DNA of 64,000 nt from assembly GCF_002307475.1 (NCBI RefSeq), contig NZ_NTMH01000030.1, positions 124,001 to 188,000 on the forward strand, given 5' to 3'. Position 1 is the stretch's first letter. Each line of letters opens with the position of its first letter. The notes below the pieces were generated by a model, which was not told where the DNA came from, searched no databases, and saw only the letters and a program-made list of their open reading frames with translations. Source of the DNA: Pantoea allii (lineage in GTDB: Bacteria; Pseudomonadota; Gammaproteobacteria; Enterobacterales; Enterobacteriaceae). Shown here in pieces: positions 42,910 through 53,977 of the stretch. Both the position numbers and the translations under genes were made by a program.

Positions 42910-42941
42910 ACAGGCAGGCGCAGCAGCCTGTTCCTGCCTGT
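42910..42941 (+). other. Hairpin after glmM
   Basis: The 9-bp perfect stem ACAGGCAGG/CCTGCCTGT with a 14-nt loop, 9 bp after the glmM stop. There is no T-run (TAAAATC follows), so termination is uncertain; it may protect the 3' end. Confidence 0.5.
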
Positions 42942-43119
42942 AAAATCATCGCACTGGCGCTTTTTTCTGCAATCAGCCTGTGACAGCTAAATTGCACTTG
43001 CAGAGGTATGCGCCATTGGTTAGTATTCACACCCGCTTCTGATGGGTGATGAACACACTCCCCGTCATATTGGTTGAAGCTTTAACTGTGCGGATTACGC
43101 GCAAGGAAACAGGTTGATT

Positions 43120-43455
43120 ATGTACGAAGCTCTGTTAGTTGTTTTCCTTATTGTAGCAATTGGCCTTGTGGGTCTTATTATGCTGCAGCAAGGCAAAGGC
43201 GCTGATATGGGAGCATCATTTGGTGCAGGCGCGTCTGGCACGCTGTTTGGTTCAAACGGGTCGGGTAACTTTATGACTCGCATGACTGCAGTTCTGGCTA
43301 CGCTGTTTTTCGTGATCAGCTTGATTCTGGGTAATCTGAACAGCAATAAGATCTCCAAAGGAAGCGAGTGGGAAAACCTCACTGCGCCAGCTCAGTCTCA
43401 ACAGCAGACTCAGCCAGCTAAACCGGCTACGCCGGGCAATGATATCCCGCACTAA
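43120..43455 (+). CDS. secG: Protein translocase subunit SecG
   Basis: An auxiliary inner-membrane subunit of SecYEG. It has 111 residues with two helices (about 2-22 and 52-72), the cytoplasmic loop QQGKGADMGASFGAGAS between them, and a Gln/Pro-rich tail. The ATG at 43120 (MYEALLVVFL) has AAGGA upstream; a TTG two codons earlier is less likely. Confidence 0.97.
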   Translation: MYEALLVVFLIVAIGLVGLIMLQQGKGADMGASFGAGASGTLFGSNGSGNFMTRMTAVLATLFFVISLILGNLNSNKISKGSEWENLTAPAQSQQQTQPAKPATPGNDIPH

Positions 43456-43511
43456 TAGCAGTAAAATAGCGTCAAACTAAAGCGGCAGAACAGCGTCGCA
43501 GTCAGTGCAGT

Positions 43512-43598
43512 ACCGAGGTGGTGAAATTGGTAGACACGCTACCTTGAGGTGGTAGTGCTCGAAAGGGCTTACGGGTTCAAGTCCCGTCCTCGGTACCA
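43512..43598 (+). tRNA. leuU: tRNA-Leu (anticodon GAG)
   Basis: An 87-nt class II tRNA. The acceptor ACCGAGG pairs with CCTCGGT, followed by the discriminator A and an encoded CCA. The D-arm has AATTGGTAGAC, the anticodon arm CTACC-TTGAGGT-GGTAG, the long variable arm GCTC-GAAA-GGGC, and the T-arm GGGTTCAAGTCCC. It lies between secG and metY, as in E. coli. The first pair is A-U. Confidence 0.98.
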
Positions 43599-43612
43599 AA
43601 TCTTAGTATTAC

Positions 43613-43641
43613 TTGCATTTTATGCATGTTCGGCGTAATAT
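43613..43641 (+). promoter_or_regulatory. Promoter of metY-rimP-nusA-infB
   Basis: TTGCAT (43613-43618), a 17-bp spacer, TAATAT (43636-43641), then the GC-rich discriminator tcgccacg and the tRNA 17 bp after the -10. It would drive metY and, by readthrough of the terminator at 43859, the rimP operon. Confidence 0.8.
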
Positions 43642-43657
43642 TCGCCACGTTTTCGGA

Positions 43658-43734
<77 letters not shown>

Positions 43735-43858
43735 CTTTCCCTTAGAGTTCTTTTTCAAATATACTGTGTGCATCGACGGGCGCATAAGCAGCGAATTTTG
43801 AAAAAAATTCTTTTGGATGGGCGTCCGGGCCGCAATGCGGCATACAGGGTCCAGTGAT

Positions 43859-43887
43859 AAAAAGCCCCGAATATTCGGGGTTTTTTG
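43859..43887 (+). terminator. Terminator between metY and rimP
   Basis: A near-perfect palindrome (AAAGCCCCGAATATTCGGGGTTTTTT) ends in six T. It lies 59 bp before the rimP TTG, so full-length nusA-infB mRNA needs readthrough; NusA acting on this site would be autoregulation (inference). Confidence 0.85.
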
Positions 43888-43945
43888 TTATTAGCGAATC
43901 GTAATACTGGGCTATAGGCCCTTTTTTTATGTCTTGGGGGTGGGC

Positions 43946-44398
43946 TTGTCCACATTAGAGCAAAAATTGACAGAGTTGGTATCTGCTCCGGTAGAAGCGC
44001 TCGGCTACGAACTGGTCGGAATTGAATTCGTTCGTGGTCGCACATCAACCCTGCGCATCTATATTGATAGTGAAGATGGCATCAATGTTGACGATTGCGC
44101 GGACGTCAGCCACCAGGTGAGTGCGGTGATGGATGTGGAAGATCCCATCACGGTGCCTTACCACCTTGAAGTGTCCTCACCGGGGCTCGATCGTCCTCTG
44201 TTCACTGCAGAACATTATGCACGCTTTACCGGCGATGAGGTGAGCCTGGTGCTGCGTATGGCCGTTCAAAACCGCCGTAAATGGCAGGGAATCATCAAGT
44301 CTGTTGAGGGTGAGATGATAACGGTAAACGTTGAGGGTAACGACGAGGTGTTCGCGCTGAGTAATATTCAGAAAGCGAACCTGGTCCCCCACTTTTAA
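43946..44398 (+). CDS. rimP: Ribosome maturation factor RimP
   Basis: An assembly factor for the 30S subunit. It has 150 residues from TTG 43946 ([20 protein letters not shown]), preceded by GGGGGT; a TTG 4 codons earlier is less good. The N-terminal domain contains [20 protein letters not shown] and the C-terminal domain is SH3-like. It is first gene of rimP-nusA-infB-rbfA-truB. Confidence 0.96.
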   Translation: MSTLEQKLTELVSAPVEALGYELVGIEFVRGRTSTLRIYIDSEDGINVDDCADVSHQVSAVMDVEDPITVPYHLEVSSPGLDRPLFTAEHYARFTGDEVSLVLRMAVQNRRKWQGIIKSVEGEMITVNVEGNDEVFALSNIQKANLVPHF

Positions 44399-44422
44399 AA
44401 GTCCGGATTGAGGCCAACCAGG

Positions 44423-45910
44423 ATGAACAAAGAGATCTTAGCTGTTGTAGAAGCCGTTTCTAACGAAAAAGCCCTGCCGCGTGAGAAAATCTTCGAAGCG
44501 CTGGAGAGCGCGCTGGCGACTGCGACCAAGAAAAAGTACGAGCAGGAAATTGACGTACGCGTCAGCATCGACCGTAAAAGCGGCGACTTCGATACCTTCC
44601 GCCGTTGGGAGATCGTCGATCAGGTTACGCAGCCAACGCGCGAGATCACGCTGGATGCGGCTCGCTACGAAGACGAGTCTCTCAATCTGGGCGAATACGT
44701 AGAAGACCAGATTGAATCCGTTACGTTTGACCGTATCACGACCCAGACGGCGAAGCAGGTTATCGTACAAAAAGTACGTGAAGCCGAGCGTGCAATGGTG
44801 GTGGATCAGTTCCGCGAGCAGGAAGGCGAAATCATCACCGGTGTGGTGAAGAAAGTGAACCGTGACAACATCTCGCTGGATCTGGGCAACAATGCTGAAG
44901 CCGTGATCCTGCGTGAAGACATGCTGCCACGCGAAAACTTTCGCCCAGGCGACCGTATTCGCGGTGTACTGTATGCAGTACGTCCTGAAGCCCGTGGCGC
45001 GCAGCTGTTTGTGACGCGTTCTAAACCTGAAATGCTGATCGAACTGTTCCGCATTGAGGTGCCAGAAATTGGCGAAGAAGTGCTTGAAATTAAAGCCGCG
45101 GCCCGCGATCCGGGTTCACGTGCAAAAATTGCAGTAAAAACCAACGATAAACGTATCGATCCGGTCGGTGCCTGCGTCGGCATGCGCGGTGCGCGTGTTC
45201 AGGCTGTGTCCAGTGAACTGGGCGGCGAGCGTATCGATATCGTGCTGTGGGACGATAACCCAGCACAGTTTGTTATTAACGCCATGGCCCCGGCTGATGT
45301 GGCGTCAATCGTGGTTGATGAAGATAACCACACGATGGATATCGCTGTTGAGGCTGGCAATCTGGCCCAGGCGATCGGCCGTAATGGCCAAAACGTGCGT
45401 CTGGCTTCACAGCTGAGTGGCTGGGAGCTGAACGTGATGACCGTCGATGATCTGCAGGCTAAGCATCAGGCTGAAGCCCATGCAGCAATCGATATGTTCA
45501 CGAAGCATCTCGACATCGACGAAGAGTTCGCCACCATTCTGGTGGAAGAGGGCTTCTCAACGTTGGAAGAAATGGCCTATGTGCCTATCAACGAGCTGTT
45601 GGAAATTGACGGCCTCGACGAAGAGACCATTGAAGCCCTACGTGAACGAGCAAAAAATGCGTTAACCACCCTGGCACTGGCAAAAGAAGAGAGCCTTGGT
45701 AATCAGGAACCCGCTGAAGACCTCTTGAATCTTGAGGGTCTGGATCGTGCACTGGCTTTCCGCCTGGCATCCAAAGGCGTTTGCACGCTGGAAGATCTCG
45801 CAGAGCAAGGTGTTGACGATCTGACGGATATTGAAGGGCTGACTGATGAGCAAGCTGGCGCGCTGATTATGGCCGCACGCAATATCTGCTGGTTCGGCGA
45901 TGACGCGTAA
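44423..45910 (+). CDS. nusA: Transcription termination/antitermination factor NusA
   Basis: It binds RNA polymerase and nascent RNA, promoting pausing, intrinsic termination and rRNA antitermination. It has 495 residues, as in E. coli: an N-terminal polymerase-binding domain, S1 (about 135-200), KH1 and KH2 ([30 protein letters not shown]), and two acidic C-terminal repeats ([38 protein letters not shown]). The ATG at 44423 (MNKEILAV) is the conserved start. Confidence 0.98.
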   Translation: MNKEILAVVEAVSNEKALPREKIFEALESALATATKKKYEQEIDVRVSIDRKSGDFDTFRRWEIVDQVTQPTREITLDAARYEDESLNLGEYVEDQIESVTFDRITTQTAKQVIVQKVREAERAMVVDQFREQEGEIITGVVKKVNRDNISLDLGNNAEAVILREDMLPRENFRPGDRIRGVLYAVRPEARGAQLFVTRSKPEMLIELFRIEVPEIGEEVLEIKAAARDPGSRAKIAVKTNDKRIDPVGACVGMRGARVQAVSSELGGERIDIVLWDDNPAQFVINAMAPADVASIVVDEDNHTMDIAVEAGNLAQAIGRNGQNVRLASQLSGWELNVMTVDDLQAKHQAEAHAAIDMFTKHLDIDEEFATILVEEGFSTLEEMAYVPINELLEIDGLDEETIEALRERAKNALTTLALAKEESLGNQEPAEDLLNLEGLDRALAFRLASKGVCTLEDLAEQGVDDLTDIEGLTDEQAGALIMAARNICWFGDDA

Positions 45911-45927
45911 TAACAGGAAGGAACAGC

Positions 45928-48612
45928 ATGACAGATGTAACCGTAAAATCGCTGGCAGCAGAAATTCAGACCTCGGTCGATCGCCTGGTACAGCAGTTTG
46001 CTGATGCGGGGATCCCAAAGTCTGAAAATGATGCGGTGACCCAGCACGAGAAAGAAACCTTACTGTCTCACCTGAAGCATGGTCAGGCCGGTTCAGGCAA
46101 ACTGACATTGCAGCGCAAAACGCGTAGCACCTTGAATATTCCTGGCACCGGGGGTAAAAGTAAGTCGGTGCAAATCGAAGTCCGCAAAAAGCGTACGTAC
46201 GTAAAAGGCGATGCAGAGTCTGAGCAAGCTCAGGCAGAAGCAGAAGCCGAGGCGCAGCGTGAAGCGGAAGAGCAGGCGCAACGCGAGGCCGCTGAACAAG
46301 CGCGTCGTGAAGCGGAACAGAAAGCGCAACGTGAAGCCGAAGAGAAAGCCAAGCGCGAAGCCGCTGAAAAGGCTAAGCGTGCAGCAGCGGAAAATGAGAA
46401 AGTGACTAATCAACCTACCGACGAAGTGACCAAGGCCGCGCAGTCCGATAAAGCACGTCGTGAAGCCGAAGCCGCCGAACTGAAGCGTAAAGCGGAAGAA
46501 GAAGCGCGCCGTAAGCTGGAAGAGGCTGCCCGCCTCGCTGCGGAAGAAGCCCGCCGTTTAGCCGTAGAAAAAGCGGCTGAATGGGAAAAGCCTGAAGAAG
46601 AGGACAAGGGCGACTATCACGTCACCACCTCTACGCATGCCCGCCAGGCCGAAGACGAGAACGATCGTCAGGTGGAAGCCGGCCGTGCCCGCACGCGCAG
46701 TGCAAAAGCCGCGCGTCCGGTTAAAAAAGGCAACAAACATTCAGAAGCCAAAACTGACCGTGAAGAAGCGCGTGCGCAGGTTCGCGGCGGTAAAGGCGGC
46801 AAGCATCGCAAACCAAGCGCACTGCAGCAGGGCTTTAACAAGCCAGCGCAGGCGGTTAACCGTGATGTCATCATTGGCGAAACCATCACCGTTGCCGAAC
46901 TGGCTAACAAAATGGCCGTCAAAGGTTCACTGGTCATCAAAGCGATGATGAAGATGGGCGCTATGGCGACCATCAATCAGGTTATCGACCAGGAAACCGC
47001 ACAGCTGGTTGCCGAAGAAATGGGCCACAAAGTGACCCTTCGTCGTGAAAACGAGCTGGAAGAAGCGGTAATGGACGATCGTGATACCGATGCCGCACAG
47101 GAATCTCGTGCGCCGGTCGTGACCATCATGGGCCACGTTGACCACGGTAAAACCTCGCTGCTGGACTATATCCGCTCCACCAAAATCGCCTCTGGCGAAG
47201 CGGGCGGTATCACGCAGCACATCGGTGCCTATCACGTCGAAACTGATAACGGCATGGTAACCTTCCTGGATACTCCGGGCCACGCCGCGTTTACCGCAAT
47301 GCGTGCCCGTGGTGCGCAGGCAACGGATATCGTTATCCTGGTCGTTGCTGCGGACGATGGCGTTATGCCACAGACCGTTGAAGCTATCCAGCACGCCAAA
47401 GCGGCGAAAGTGCCGGTGGTGGTTGCAGTCAACAAGTGCGATAAGCCAGAAGCCGATCCAGATCGTGTTAAAAACGAGCTGACTCAGTACGGGATCATCC
47501 CGGAAGAGTGGGGCGGCGAAAACATGTTCGTTAACGTCTCTGCGAAAGCCGGTACCGGTATTGACGATCTGTTGAACGCTATCCTGCTGCAGGCAGAAGT
47601 GCTTGAGCTGACCGCTATCCGTGAAGGTATGGCGAGCGGTGTGGTCATTGAATCGTTCCTCGACAAAGGTCGTGGTCCGGTTGCTACCGTGCTGGTACGC
47701 GAAGGTACGTTGAACAAAGGCGACATCGTTCTGTGCGGCTTCGAATACGGCCGTGTCCGTGCGATGCGTGACGAACTGGGTCGTGAAGTAATGGAAGCGG
47801 GTCCGTCTATCCCGGTTGAGATCCTTGGCCTGTCAGGTGTACCGGCAGCGGGTGATGAAGCAACCGTGGTTCGTGACGAGAAGAAAGCACGTGAAGTGGC
47901 TTTGTATCGTCAGGGCAAATTCCGTGAAGTTAAGCTGGCTCGTCAGCAGAAATCTAAGCTGGAAAACATGTTTGCGAACATGACCGAAGGCGAAGTGTCC
48001 GAACTGAACATCGTGCTCAAAGCGGACGTTCAGGGTTCTGTGGAAGCGATCTCCGACTCCCTGCTGAAACTCTCCACCGACGAAGTGAAGGTGAAGATTG
48101 TGGGTTCAGGCGTAGGTGGAATCACCGAAACCGACGCCACGCTGGCAGCAGCATCCAACGCCATCCTGCTGGGCTTCAACGTCCGTGCTGACGCCTCTGC
48201 GCGCCGCGTAGTTGATGCGGAAAGCCTGGATCTGCGTTACTACTCCGTCATCTATAACCTGATTGACGAAGTGAAAGCGGCGATGAGCGGTATGCTGGCA
48301 CCAGAGTACAAACAGCAGATCATCGGTCTGGCTGAAGTGCGCGACGTGTTCAAATCACCGAAATTTGGTGCAGTGGCAGGTTGTATGGTGACGGAAGGTA
48401 ACATCAAACGTCATAACCCAATCCGTGTACTGCGCGATAACGTGGTGATTTACGAAGGCGAACTGGAATCACTGCGTCGCTTTAAAGATGACGTCAACGA
48501 AGTGCGTAACGGCATGGAGTGTGGTATCGGCGTGAAGAACTATAATGACGTTCGTGTCGGCGATATGATCGAAGTCTTCGAAGTGATTGAAGTTAAACGC
48601 ACCATCGCTTAA
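45928..48612 (+). CDS. infB: Translation initiation factor IF-2
   Basis: It recruits fMet-tRNA to the 30S subunit and drives subunit joining. It has 894 residues: IF2N at the start, a long Glu/Lys/Arg/Ala-rich helical linker (about 95-225), a second IF2N (about 317), then the G domain with GHVDHGKT (402-409), DTPGHAAF and NKCDKPEAD, and the C-terminal fMet-tRNA-binding domains. An in-frame GTG at codon 159 (VTNQPTDEV) matches the E. coli IF2-beta start. It lies 17 bp after nusA. Confidence 0.98.
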   Translation: MTDVTVKSLAAEIQTSVDRLVQQFADAGIPKSENDAVTQHEKETLLSHLKHGQAGSGKLTLQRKTRSTLNIPGTGGKSKSVQIEVRKKRTYVKGDAESEQAQAEAEAEAQREAEEQAQREAAEQARREAEQKAQREAEEKAKREAAEKAKRAAAENEKVTNQPTDEVTKAAQSDKARREAEAAELKRKAEEEARRKLEEAARLAAEEARRLAVEKAAEWEKPEEEDKGDYHVTTSTHARQAEDENDRQVEAGRARTRSAKAARPVKKGNKHSEAKTDREEARAQVRGGKGGKHRKPSALQQGFNKPAQAVNRDVIIGETITVAELANKMAVKGSLVIKAMMKMGAMATINQVIDQETAQLVAEEMGHKVTLRRENELEEAVMDDRDTDAAQESRAPVVTIMGHVDHGKTSLLDYIRSTKIASGEAGGITQHIGAYHVETDNGMVTFLDTPGHAAFTAMRARGAQATDIVILVVAADDGVMPQTVEAIQHAKAAKVPVVVAVNKCDKPEADPDRVKNELTQYGIIPEEWGGENMFVNVSAKAGTGIDDLLNAILLQAEVLELTAIREGMASGVVIESFLDKGRGPVATVLVREGTLNKGDIVLCGFEYGRVRAMRDELGREVMEAGPSIPVEILGLSGVPAAGDEATVVRDEKKAREVALYRQGKFREVKLARQQKSKLENMFANMTEGEVSELNIVLKADVQGSVEAISDSLLKLSTDEVKVKIVGSGVGGITETDATLAAASNAILLGFNVRADASARRVVDAESLDLRYYSVIYNLIDEVKAAMSGMLAPEYKQQIIGLAEVRDVFKSPKFGAVAGCMVTEGNIKRHNPIRVLRDNVVIYEGELESLRRFKDDVNEVRNGMECGIGVKNYNDVRVGDMIEVFEVIEVKRTIA

Positions 48613-48636
48613 GTCCTGGCGTTGATGATGCAATTT

Positions 48637-48655
48637 GGGAGGCCGCTGGCCTCCC
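48637..48655 (+). other. Strong hairpin between infB and rbfA
   Basis: The perfect 8-bp GC-rich stem GGGAGGCC/GGCCTCCC with a 3-nt loop is followed by GAATTATTT. It lacks a true T-run, so it may be an attenuator or mRNA processing/stability element rather than a full terminator. Confidence 0.5.
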
Positions 48656-48678
48656 GAATTATTTGGGAGAAATAAAAA

Positions 48679-49086
48679 ATGGCGAAAGAATTTGGCCGTC
48701 CGCAGCGTGTCTCACAAGAGCTGCAAAAAGAGGTTGCCATGATCCTGCAGCGTGAGATTAAAGATCCACGTCTTGGCATGATGGTCACCGTTTCTGGCGT
48801 TGAGGTATCACGTGACCTCGCTTACGCCAAAGTGTTTGTCACCTTCCTCAATGATAAAGATGAAGAAGCCGTACAAAATGGCCTGAAAGCGTTAAAAGAA
48901 GCCTCGGGTTATATCCGTACGCTGTTGGGTAAAGCCATGCGCCTGCGTATCGTGCCGGAGCTGACCTTCTTCTACGACAACTCGCTGGTTGAAGGCATGC
49001 GCATGTCAAACCTCGTCACCAACGTGGTGAAAAAAGACGTTGAGCGTCGTGGTCCTGAGTCCACGGACGATAACGAGGAGGCGTAA
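48679..49086 (+). CDS. rbfA: 30S ribosome-binding factor A
   Basis: A cold-shock KH-like protein needed for 16S 5'-end maturation. It has 135 residues ([40 protein letters not shown]). GGGAGAAATAAAAA precedes the start. It overlaps truB by one base (TAATG). Confidence 0.97.
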   Translation: MAKEFGRPQRVSQELQKEVAMILQREIKDPRLGMMVTVSGVEVSRDLAYAKVFVTFLNDKDEEAVQNGLKALKEASGYIRTLLGKAMRLRIVPELTFFYDNSLVEGMRMSNLVTNVVKKDVERRGPESTDDNEEA

Positions 49087-50030
49087 TGAGTCGTCCTCGT
49101 CGTCGCGGTCGCGACGTCCATGGCGTTTTATTGCTGGATAAGCCACAAGGGATGTCATCCAATGATGTCCTGCAAAAGGTAAAGCGCATTTTTAACGCTA
49201 ACCGTGCAGGACATACCGGGGCGCTCGATCCGCTGGCAACCGGCATGTTGCCTATCTGCCTGGGCGAAGCCACCAAATTTTCTCAGTATCTGCTGGACTC
49301 CGATAAGCGTTATCGCGTGATTGCCCGTCTGGGTGAGCGCACCGATACCTCGGATGCTGACGGTAACCTGGTGCAAACCCGTCCGGTGGACTTTACCCAG
49401 GCTGCGCTGGATACGGCGCTGGAGGGTTTTCGCGGTGATATCATGCAGGTGCCGTCGATGTTTTCTGCATTGAAACATCAGGGCAGAAAACTGTACGAAT
49501 ACGCGCGCGAAGGCATCACCATTGAGCGTGAGCCGCGTCCGATTACCGTTTATGACCTGCAGTTTATTCGCTGGCAGGGCGATGAGCTGGAACTGGAAAT
49601 CCACTGTTCCAAAGGTACCTACATCCGCACCATTATTGACGATTTGGGCGAGAAGCTGGGCTGCGGTGCGCACGTCATCATGCTGCGCCGGATGCAGGTG
49701 GCACGCTATCCGTTTGAGAGAATGGTGACGCTGGAACAGTTGCAGGCGCTCCAGCACAACGCTAACGAGACGGGTGAGGATCTGGCGCAGCATCTTGATC
49801 TGCTGCTTTTGCCAATGGACAGCCCCGCGTCAGATTTCCCGGCGGTAAACGTGTCCTCTGATGTGGCCGCATACTTTAAACAGGGCCAACCGGTTCACGC
49901 CAGTCAGGCACCGGCTCAGGGCCTCGTGCGCGTCACCGAAGGTGAAGAGGGCAAATTTATCGGCATGGCAGAAATTGCCGAGGATGGCCGCATTGCTCCC
50001 CGACGTTTAGTGGTTGAGTATCAGAATTAA
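49086..50030 (+). CDS. truB: tRNA pseudouridine-55 synthase TruB
   Basis: It makes pseudouridine 55 in the T-loop of all elongator tRNAs and also acts as a tRNA chaperone. It has 314 residues, with catalytic Asp48 in [36 protein letters not shown], and a C-terminal PUA-like domain. It is translationally coupled to rbfA. Confidence 0.98.
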   Translation: MSRPRRRGRDVHGVLLLDKPQGMSSNDVLQKVKRIFNANRAGHTGALDPLATGMLPICLGEATKFSQYLLDSDKRYRVIARLGERTDTSDADGNLVQTRPVDFTQAALDTALEGFRGDIMQVPSMFSALKHQGRKLYEYAREGITIEREPRPITVYDLQFIRWQGDELELEIHCSKGTYIRTIIDDLGEKLGCGAHVIMLRRMQVARYPFERMVTLEQLQALQHNANETGEDLAQHLDLLLLPMDSPASDFPAVNVSSDVAAYFKQGQPVHASQAPAQGLVRVTEGEEGKFIGMAEIAEDGRIAPRRLVVEYQN

Positions 50031-50055
50031 GTTGTGCGCTTTCCGCGTTGGGCAT

Positions 50056-50084
50056 TTGCGTTGCCCTGAAGCGAAGAGTAGAAT
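50056..50084 (+). promoter_or_regulatory. Promoter of rpsO
   Basis: TTGCGT (50056-50061), a 17-bp spacer, TAGAAT (50079-50084), then the GC-rich discriminator ggcgcggc. The leader of about 60 nt to the rpsO start covers the region where S15 represses its own translation in E. coli. Confidence 0.85.
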
Positions 50085-50153
50085 GGCGCGGCTTTAAAGC
50101 GGGATGCTGAATTAGAGATCGGCGCCCATACATTCATTTAACTGGAGTTTATT

Positions 50154-50423
50154 ATGTCTCTAAGCGTAGAAGCTAAAGCAGAGATCGTTGCTAAATATGG
50201 TCGTGGTGCTAACGACAGCGGTTCAACCGAAGTTCAGGTTGCCCTGTTGACCGCGCAGATCAGCCATCTGCAGGGTCACTTCTCTGAGCACAAGAAAGAC
50301 CACCACAGCCGCCGCGGTCTTCTGCGCATGGTATCTCAGCGTCGTAAGCTGCTGGACTACCTGAAGCGTAAAGACGTTGCACGCTACAGCAGCCTGATCG
50401 AAAGTCTCGGTCTGCGTCGCTAG
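50154..50423 (+). CDS. rpsO: 30S ribosomal protein S15
   Basis: A primary 16S rRNA-binding protein and the B4 bridge to the 50S subunit. It has 89 residues ([40 protein letters not shown]). In E. coli S15 binds a pseudoknot around its own start; the leader here is similar in length but I did not fold it. pnp follows beyond a terminator. Confidence 0.99.
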   Translation: MSLSVEAKAEIVAKYGRGANDSGSTEVQVALLTAQISHLQGHFSEHKKDHHSRRGLLRMVSQRRKLLDYLKRKDVARYSSLIESLGLRR

Positions 50424-50502
50424 TCTTAAAATCGGGTCGTCAGGGATGCCACTCACGTGTGCTAAAAACCCGACTGGCGATCAGATTTGTGCGAGTTTCA
50501 TG

Positions 50503-50531
50503 AAAAGGGGGCCTTTATGGCCCCTTTTTTC
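50503..50531 (+). terminator. Terminator between rpsO and pnp
   Basis: The stem AAAAGGGGGCC/GGCCCCTTTT followed by extra T residues, the classical rpsO t1 position. The rest of the 306-bp rpsO-pnp gap holds the pnp promoter and leader. Confidence 0.92.
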
Positions 50532-50600
50532 GAGCAATGCGCAGCAATCCTGAGCAAACTCATGTATTGTTGTTGGGTGTGATCTTTGTTTGCAGAGGTT

Positions 50601-50658
50601 CGCGCGGCTAATGAGAGGCTTTTACCGCAGGGGCGGTTAAGGGTTGTCATTAGTCGCG
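50601..50658 (+). promoter_or_regulatory. Long pnp leader stem-loop (RNase III / PNPase autoregulation site)
   Basis: Two arms pair over most of 58 nt: CGCG..GCTAATGA with TCATTAGTCGCG outside, and CTTTTACCGC with GCGGTTAAGGG inside, with a short loop. It lies 71 bp before the pnp TTG. In E. coli the pnp leader forms such a duplex, cut by RNase III and then trimmed by PNPase to repress its own mRNA. The hairpin is seen; the function is inferred by position. Confidence 0.7.
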
Positions 50659-50729
50659 AGGATGCAACGAGGATCGGTAATCAATGGCAGGCTCAATATA
50701 GCACTGCCCCGATGTTAAGGACTTTGATT

Positions 50730-52859
50730 TTGCTTAATCCGATCGTACGCAAATTCCAATATGGTCAACATACCGTCACGCTGGAAACCGGCATGATGGC
50801 TCGCCAGGCGACTGCCGCTGTTATGGTGAGCATGGACGATACCGCAGTATTTGTCACCGTGGTTGGTCAGAAAAAAGCCAAACCAGGCCAGGACTTTTTC
50901 CCACTGACCGTGAACTATCAGGAGCGTACTTACGCTGCTGGTCGTATCCCAGGCAGCTTCTTCCGTCGTGAAGGTCGTCCAAGCGAAGGCGAAACCCTGA
51001 TTTCACGTCTGATCGACCGTCCTGTGCGTCCACTGTTCCCGGAAGGTTTCGTTAACGAAGTGCAGGTTATCGCCACGGTTGTGTCGGTAAACCCACAGGT
51101 TCACCCAGACATCGTTGCCATGATCGGTGCCTCTGCAGCGCTGGCGCTGTCAGGCCTTCCGTTCAACGGCCCAATCGGTGCAGCGCGCGTTGGTTATATC
51201 AATGACCAGTACGTACTGAACCCAACCGCGGATGAGCTGAAAACCTCACGTCTGGATCTGGTCGTTGCCGGTACGCAGAACGCCGTTCTGATGGTGGAAT
51301 CTGAAGCAGAAATCCTGTCTGAAGAACAAATGTTGGGCGCAGTGGTGTTCGGCCACGATCAACAGCAGATTGTGATTGAAAACATCAATTCACTGGTCGC
51401 CGAAGCGGGCAAACCGCGTTGGGACTGGCAGCCAGAGCAGGCGAATACTGCACTGATTTCACGCGTTGCGGCGCTTGCCGAAACACGTATCAGCGATGCG
51501 TACCGTATCACTGACAAGCAAGAACGTTATGCTCAGGTTGGCGTCATTAAAGACGAAACCATTGCTGCGTTGCTGGCGGAAGATGAATCACTGGATGCGG
51601 CCGAAATCGGCGACATCGTTCACAGCCTGGAAAAGACGGTTGTCCGTACCCGCATTCTGAACGGCGAGCCACGTATCGATGGTCGTGAGAAAGACATGAT
51701 CCGTGGTCTGGACGTGCGCACCGGCGTGCTGCCGCGTACTCACGGTTCAGCCCTGTTCACCCGTGGTGAAACGCAGGCGCTGGTTACTGCTACCCTGGGT
51801 ACGACCCGCGATGCGCAGAACCTGGATGAGCTGATGGGCGAACGTACCGACAGCTTCCTGTTCCACTACAACTTCCCTCCGTACTCTGTCGGTGAGACCG
51901 GTATGGTGGGTTCGCCTAAGCGTCGTGAAATTGGTCACGGTCGTCTGGCGAAACGCGGCGTGCTGGCTGTGATGCCAAAAGCCGAAGATTTCCCGTATAC
52001 CGTTCGCGTGGTTTCTGAAATCACCGAATCTAACGGTTCTTCTTCTATGGCCTCGGTCTGTGGTGCCTCTCTGGCGCTGATGGATGCAGGTGTGCCAATC
52101 AAGGCATCTGTTGCGGGTATCGCGATGGGCCTGGTAAAAGAAGACGACAAGTTTGTTGTCCTGTCCGACATCCTGGGTGACGAAGACCACCTGGGCGATA
52201 TGGACTTTAAAGTCGCCGGTAGCCGTGAAGGTATCACCGCGCTGCAGATGGACATTAAAATCGAAGGCATCACCCGCGAAATCATGCAGGTTGCGCTGAA
52301 CCAGGCCAAAGGTGCACGTCTGCACATTCTGGGCGTCATGGAGCAGGCTATCAGCACCCCGCGTCAGGAAATTTCTGAGTTCGCGCCACGTATTTACACC
52401 ATTAAGATCAGTTCCGACAAGATCAAAGATGTGATTGGTAAAGGCGGTTCTGTGATCCGTGCGCTGACCGAAGAAACCGGTACAACCATCGAAATCGAAG
52501 ATGACGGTACCGTGAAAATCGCAGCGACCGACGGTCTGAAAGCGAAAGAAGCTATTCGCCGTATCGAAGAAATCACCGCAGAAATCGAAGTGGGCCGTGT
52601 CTATAGCGGTAAAGTCACCCGCATCGTAGACTTCGGAGCCTTCGTCGCTATCGGCGGCGGTAAAGAAGGTCTGGTGCATATTTCTCAAATTGCAGACAAG
52701 CGTGTTGAGAAAGTGACTGACTATCTGCAGATGGGTCAGGAAGTGCCGGTTAAGGTGATGGAAGTCGATCGCCAGGGCCGTGTACGTCTGAGCATCAAAG
52801 AAGCGACAGAAACCAAGCCTGAAGCTGTTGCAGCTGAGAGCACACCTGACGCTGAATAA
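50730..52859 (+). CDS. pnp: Polynucleotide phosphorylase (PNPase)
   Basis: A phosphorolytic 3'-5' exoribonuclease of the RNA degradosome. It has 709 residues from TTG 50730, with AAGGA 9 bases upstream and the conserved start [20 protein letters not shown]. The longer open frame from 50586 runs through the leader hairpin and is not used. Two RNase PH domains flank a helical domain (second core: [19 protein letters not shown]), then KH ([20 protein letters not shown]) and S1 ([15 protein letters not shown]) domains. Confidence 0.98.
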   Translation: MLNPIVRKFQYGQHTVTLETGMMARQATAAVMVSMDDTAVFVTVVGQKKAKPGQDFFPLTVNYQERTYAAGRIPGSFFRREGRPSEGETLISRLIDRPVRPLFPEGFVNEVQVIATVVSVNPQVHPDIVAMIGASAALALSGLPFNGPIGAARVGYINDQYVLNPTADELKTSRLDLVVAGTQNAVLMVESEAEILSEEQMLGAVVFGHDQQQIVIENINSLVAEAGKPRWDWQPEQANTALISRVAALAETRISDAYRITDKQERYAQVGVIKDETIAALLAEDESLDAAEIGDIVHSLEKTVVRTRILNGEPRIDGREKDMIRGLDVRTGVLPRTHGSALFTRGETQALVTATLGTTRDAQNLDELMGERTDSFLFHYNFPPYSVGETGMVGSPKRREIGHGRLAKRGVLAVMPKAEDFPYTVRVVSEITESNGSSSMASVCGASLALMDAGVPIKASVAGIAMGLVKEDDKFVVLSDILGDEDHLGDMDFKVAGSREGITALQMDIKIEGITREIMQVALNQAKGARLHILGVMEQAISTPRQEISEFAPRIYTIKISSDKIKDVIGKGGSVIRALTEETGTTIEIEDDGTVKIAATDGLKAKEAIRRIEEITAEIEVGRVYSGKVTRIVDFGAFVAIGGGKEGLVHISQIADKRVEKVTDYLQMGQEVPVKVMEVDRQGRVRLSIKEATETKPEAVAAESTPDAE

Positions 52860-52873
52860 GTCTTTCCTGATTT

Positions 52874-52904
52874 GCCTCTCCTTGCCTGGCAGGGAGAGGC
52901 TTTT
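52874..52904 (+). terminator. Terminator of pnp
   Basis: The stem GCCTCTCC/GGAGAGGC with an 11-nt loop is followed by TTTTGTG, 15 bp after the pnp stop. Confidence 0.85.
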
Positions 52905-52988
52905 GTGTCATCGCGAGGGCGGGAATCCTTGTGCACAGCAGGCGGATAACAGGATGGTTGTCCCAATGTTTGTATTCGGGAGTGGGAA

Positions 52989-53873
52989 ATGAAGCCTTTT
53001 TTGCGCTGGTGTTTTGTTGCGACAGCTTTGACGCTGGCAGGATGCAGCAACTCCAATTGGCGTAAGAACGAAGTTCTTGCAGTACCTTTACAGCCCACAC
53101 TGCAACAGGAAGTGATTCTGGCTCGCATGGAACAAATTCTTGCCAGTCGAGCCCTTACCGATGATGAACGCGCACAGCTGTTATATGAGCGCGGAGTGTT
53201 GTATGATAGTTTGGGTCTTAGGGCATTAGCGCGGAACGATTTTTCGCAAGCGCTGTCTATAAGACCAGATATGCCAGAGGTGTTTAACTATCTTGGTATA
53301 TACTTAACGCAGGCGGGCAACTTTGATGCCGCCTATGAAGCGTTTGATTCTGTACTTGAGCTTGATCCAACTTACAACTATGCGCATTTAAATCGTGGTA
53401 TCGCCCTCTATTACGGTGGTCGATACAAGTTAGCGCAAGATGATCTGCTGGCGTTTTATCAAGACGATCCTAACGATCCTTTCCGCAGCTTGTGGCTCTA
53501 CCTTGTCGAAAGCAAGATGGATGCAGACAAAGCGAAAGTGGCGCTCAAGCAGCGTTACGACAAAGCGGTCAAGGACCAATGGGGATGGAATATTGTCGAG
53601 TTCTACCTTGGCGACATCAGCGAAGCAACACTGATGGAACGTCTCAAGGCGGACGCAACGGATAACACCTCGCTCGCTGAACATCTCAGTGAAACCAACT
53701 TCTATTTAGGTAAGTATTACCTAAGTCTGGGGGAGAAGGACAACGCAGAAGCGTTGTTCAAACTGGCGGTCGCCAACAACGTTAATAACTTTGTTGAACA
53801 CCGATACGCATTGTTGGAACTGGCGCAACTCGGCCAGGCACAAGACGATTTATCAGAATCTGACCAGCAATAG
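52989..53873 (+). CDS. nlpI: Outer-membrane lipoprotein NlpI (TPR adaptor)
   Basis: A lipoprotein that scaffolds peptidoglycan hydrolases and presents MepS to the protease Prc. It has 294 residues: a lipobox LAGC with Cys19, then TPR repeats (about 62-250; [30 protein letters not shown] helices). The sequence is close to E. coli. It lies between pnp and deaD, as in E. coli. Confidence 0.97.
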   Translation: MKPFLRWCFVATALTLAGCSNSNWRKNEVLAVPLQPTLQQEVILARMEQILASRALTDDERAQLLYERGVLYDSLGLRALARNDFSQALSIRPDMPEVFNYLGIYLTQAGNFDAAYEAFDSVLELDPTYNYAHLNRGIALYYGGRYKLAQDDLLAFYQDDPNDPFRSLWLYLVESKMDADKAKVALKQRYDKAVKDQWGWNIVEFYLGDISEATLMERLKADATDNTSLAEHLSETNFYLGKYYLSLGEKDNAEALFKLAVANNVNNFVEHRYALLELAQLGQAQDDLSESDQQ

Positions 53874-53977
53874 CTGACGAACTTTTTTGCCTGTAAAACC
53901 TGTCAAGTCATCATCTTCAGGGATGAAGGCTTTTCTGTTCGTCAAAACTTCTAATTTGAGCCGGTTCACACTTTTTG

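Noticed and set aside
46200..46600. DNA repeat array in infB
   Set aside because: The repetition is at protein level (Glu/Lys/Arg/Ala-rich helical linker of IF2) and is in frame; it is a normal feature of the family.
50586..50729. N-terminal extension of pnp from 50586
   Set aside because: It would translate the leader duplex; the TTG at 50730 has a good ribosome-binding site and the conserved protein start.
51747..52688. 313-codon minus-strand frame inside pnp
   Set aside because: It is antisense to the conserved pnp core; its composition (His/Phe/Arg-rich) is typical of a shadow frame.
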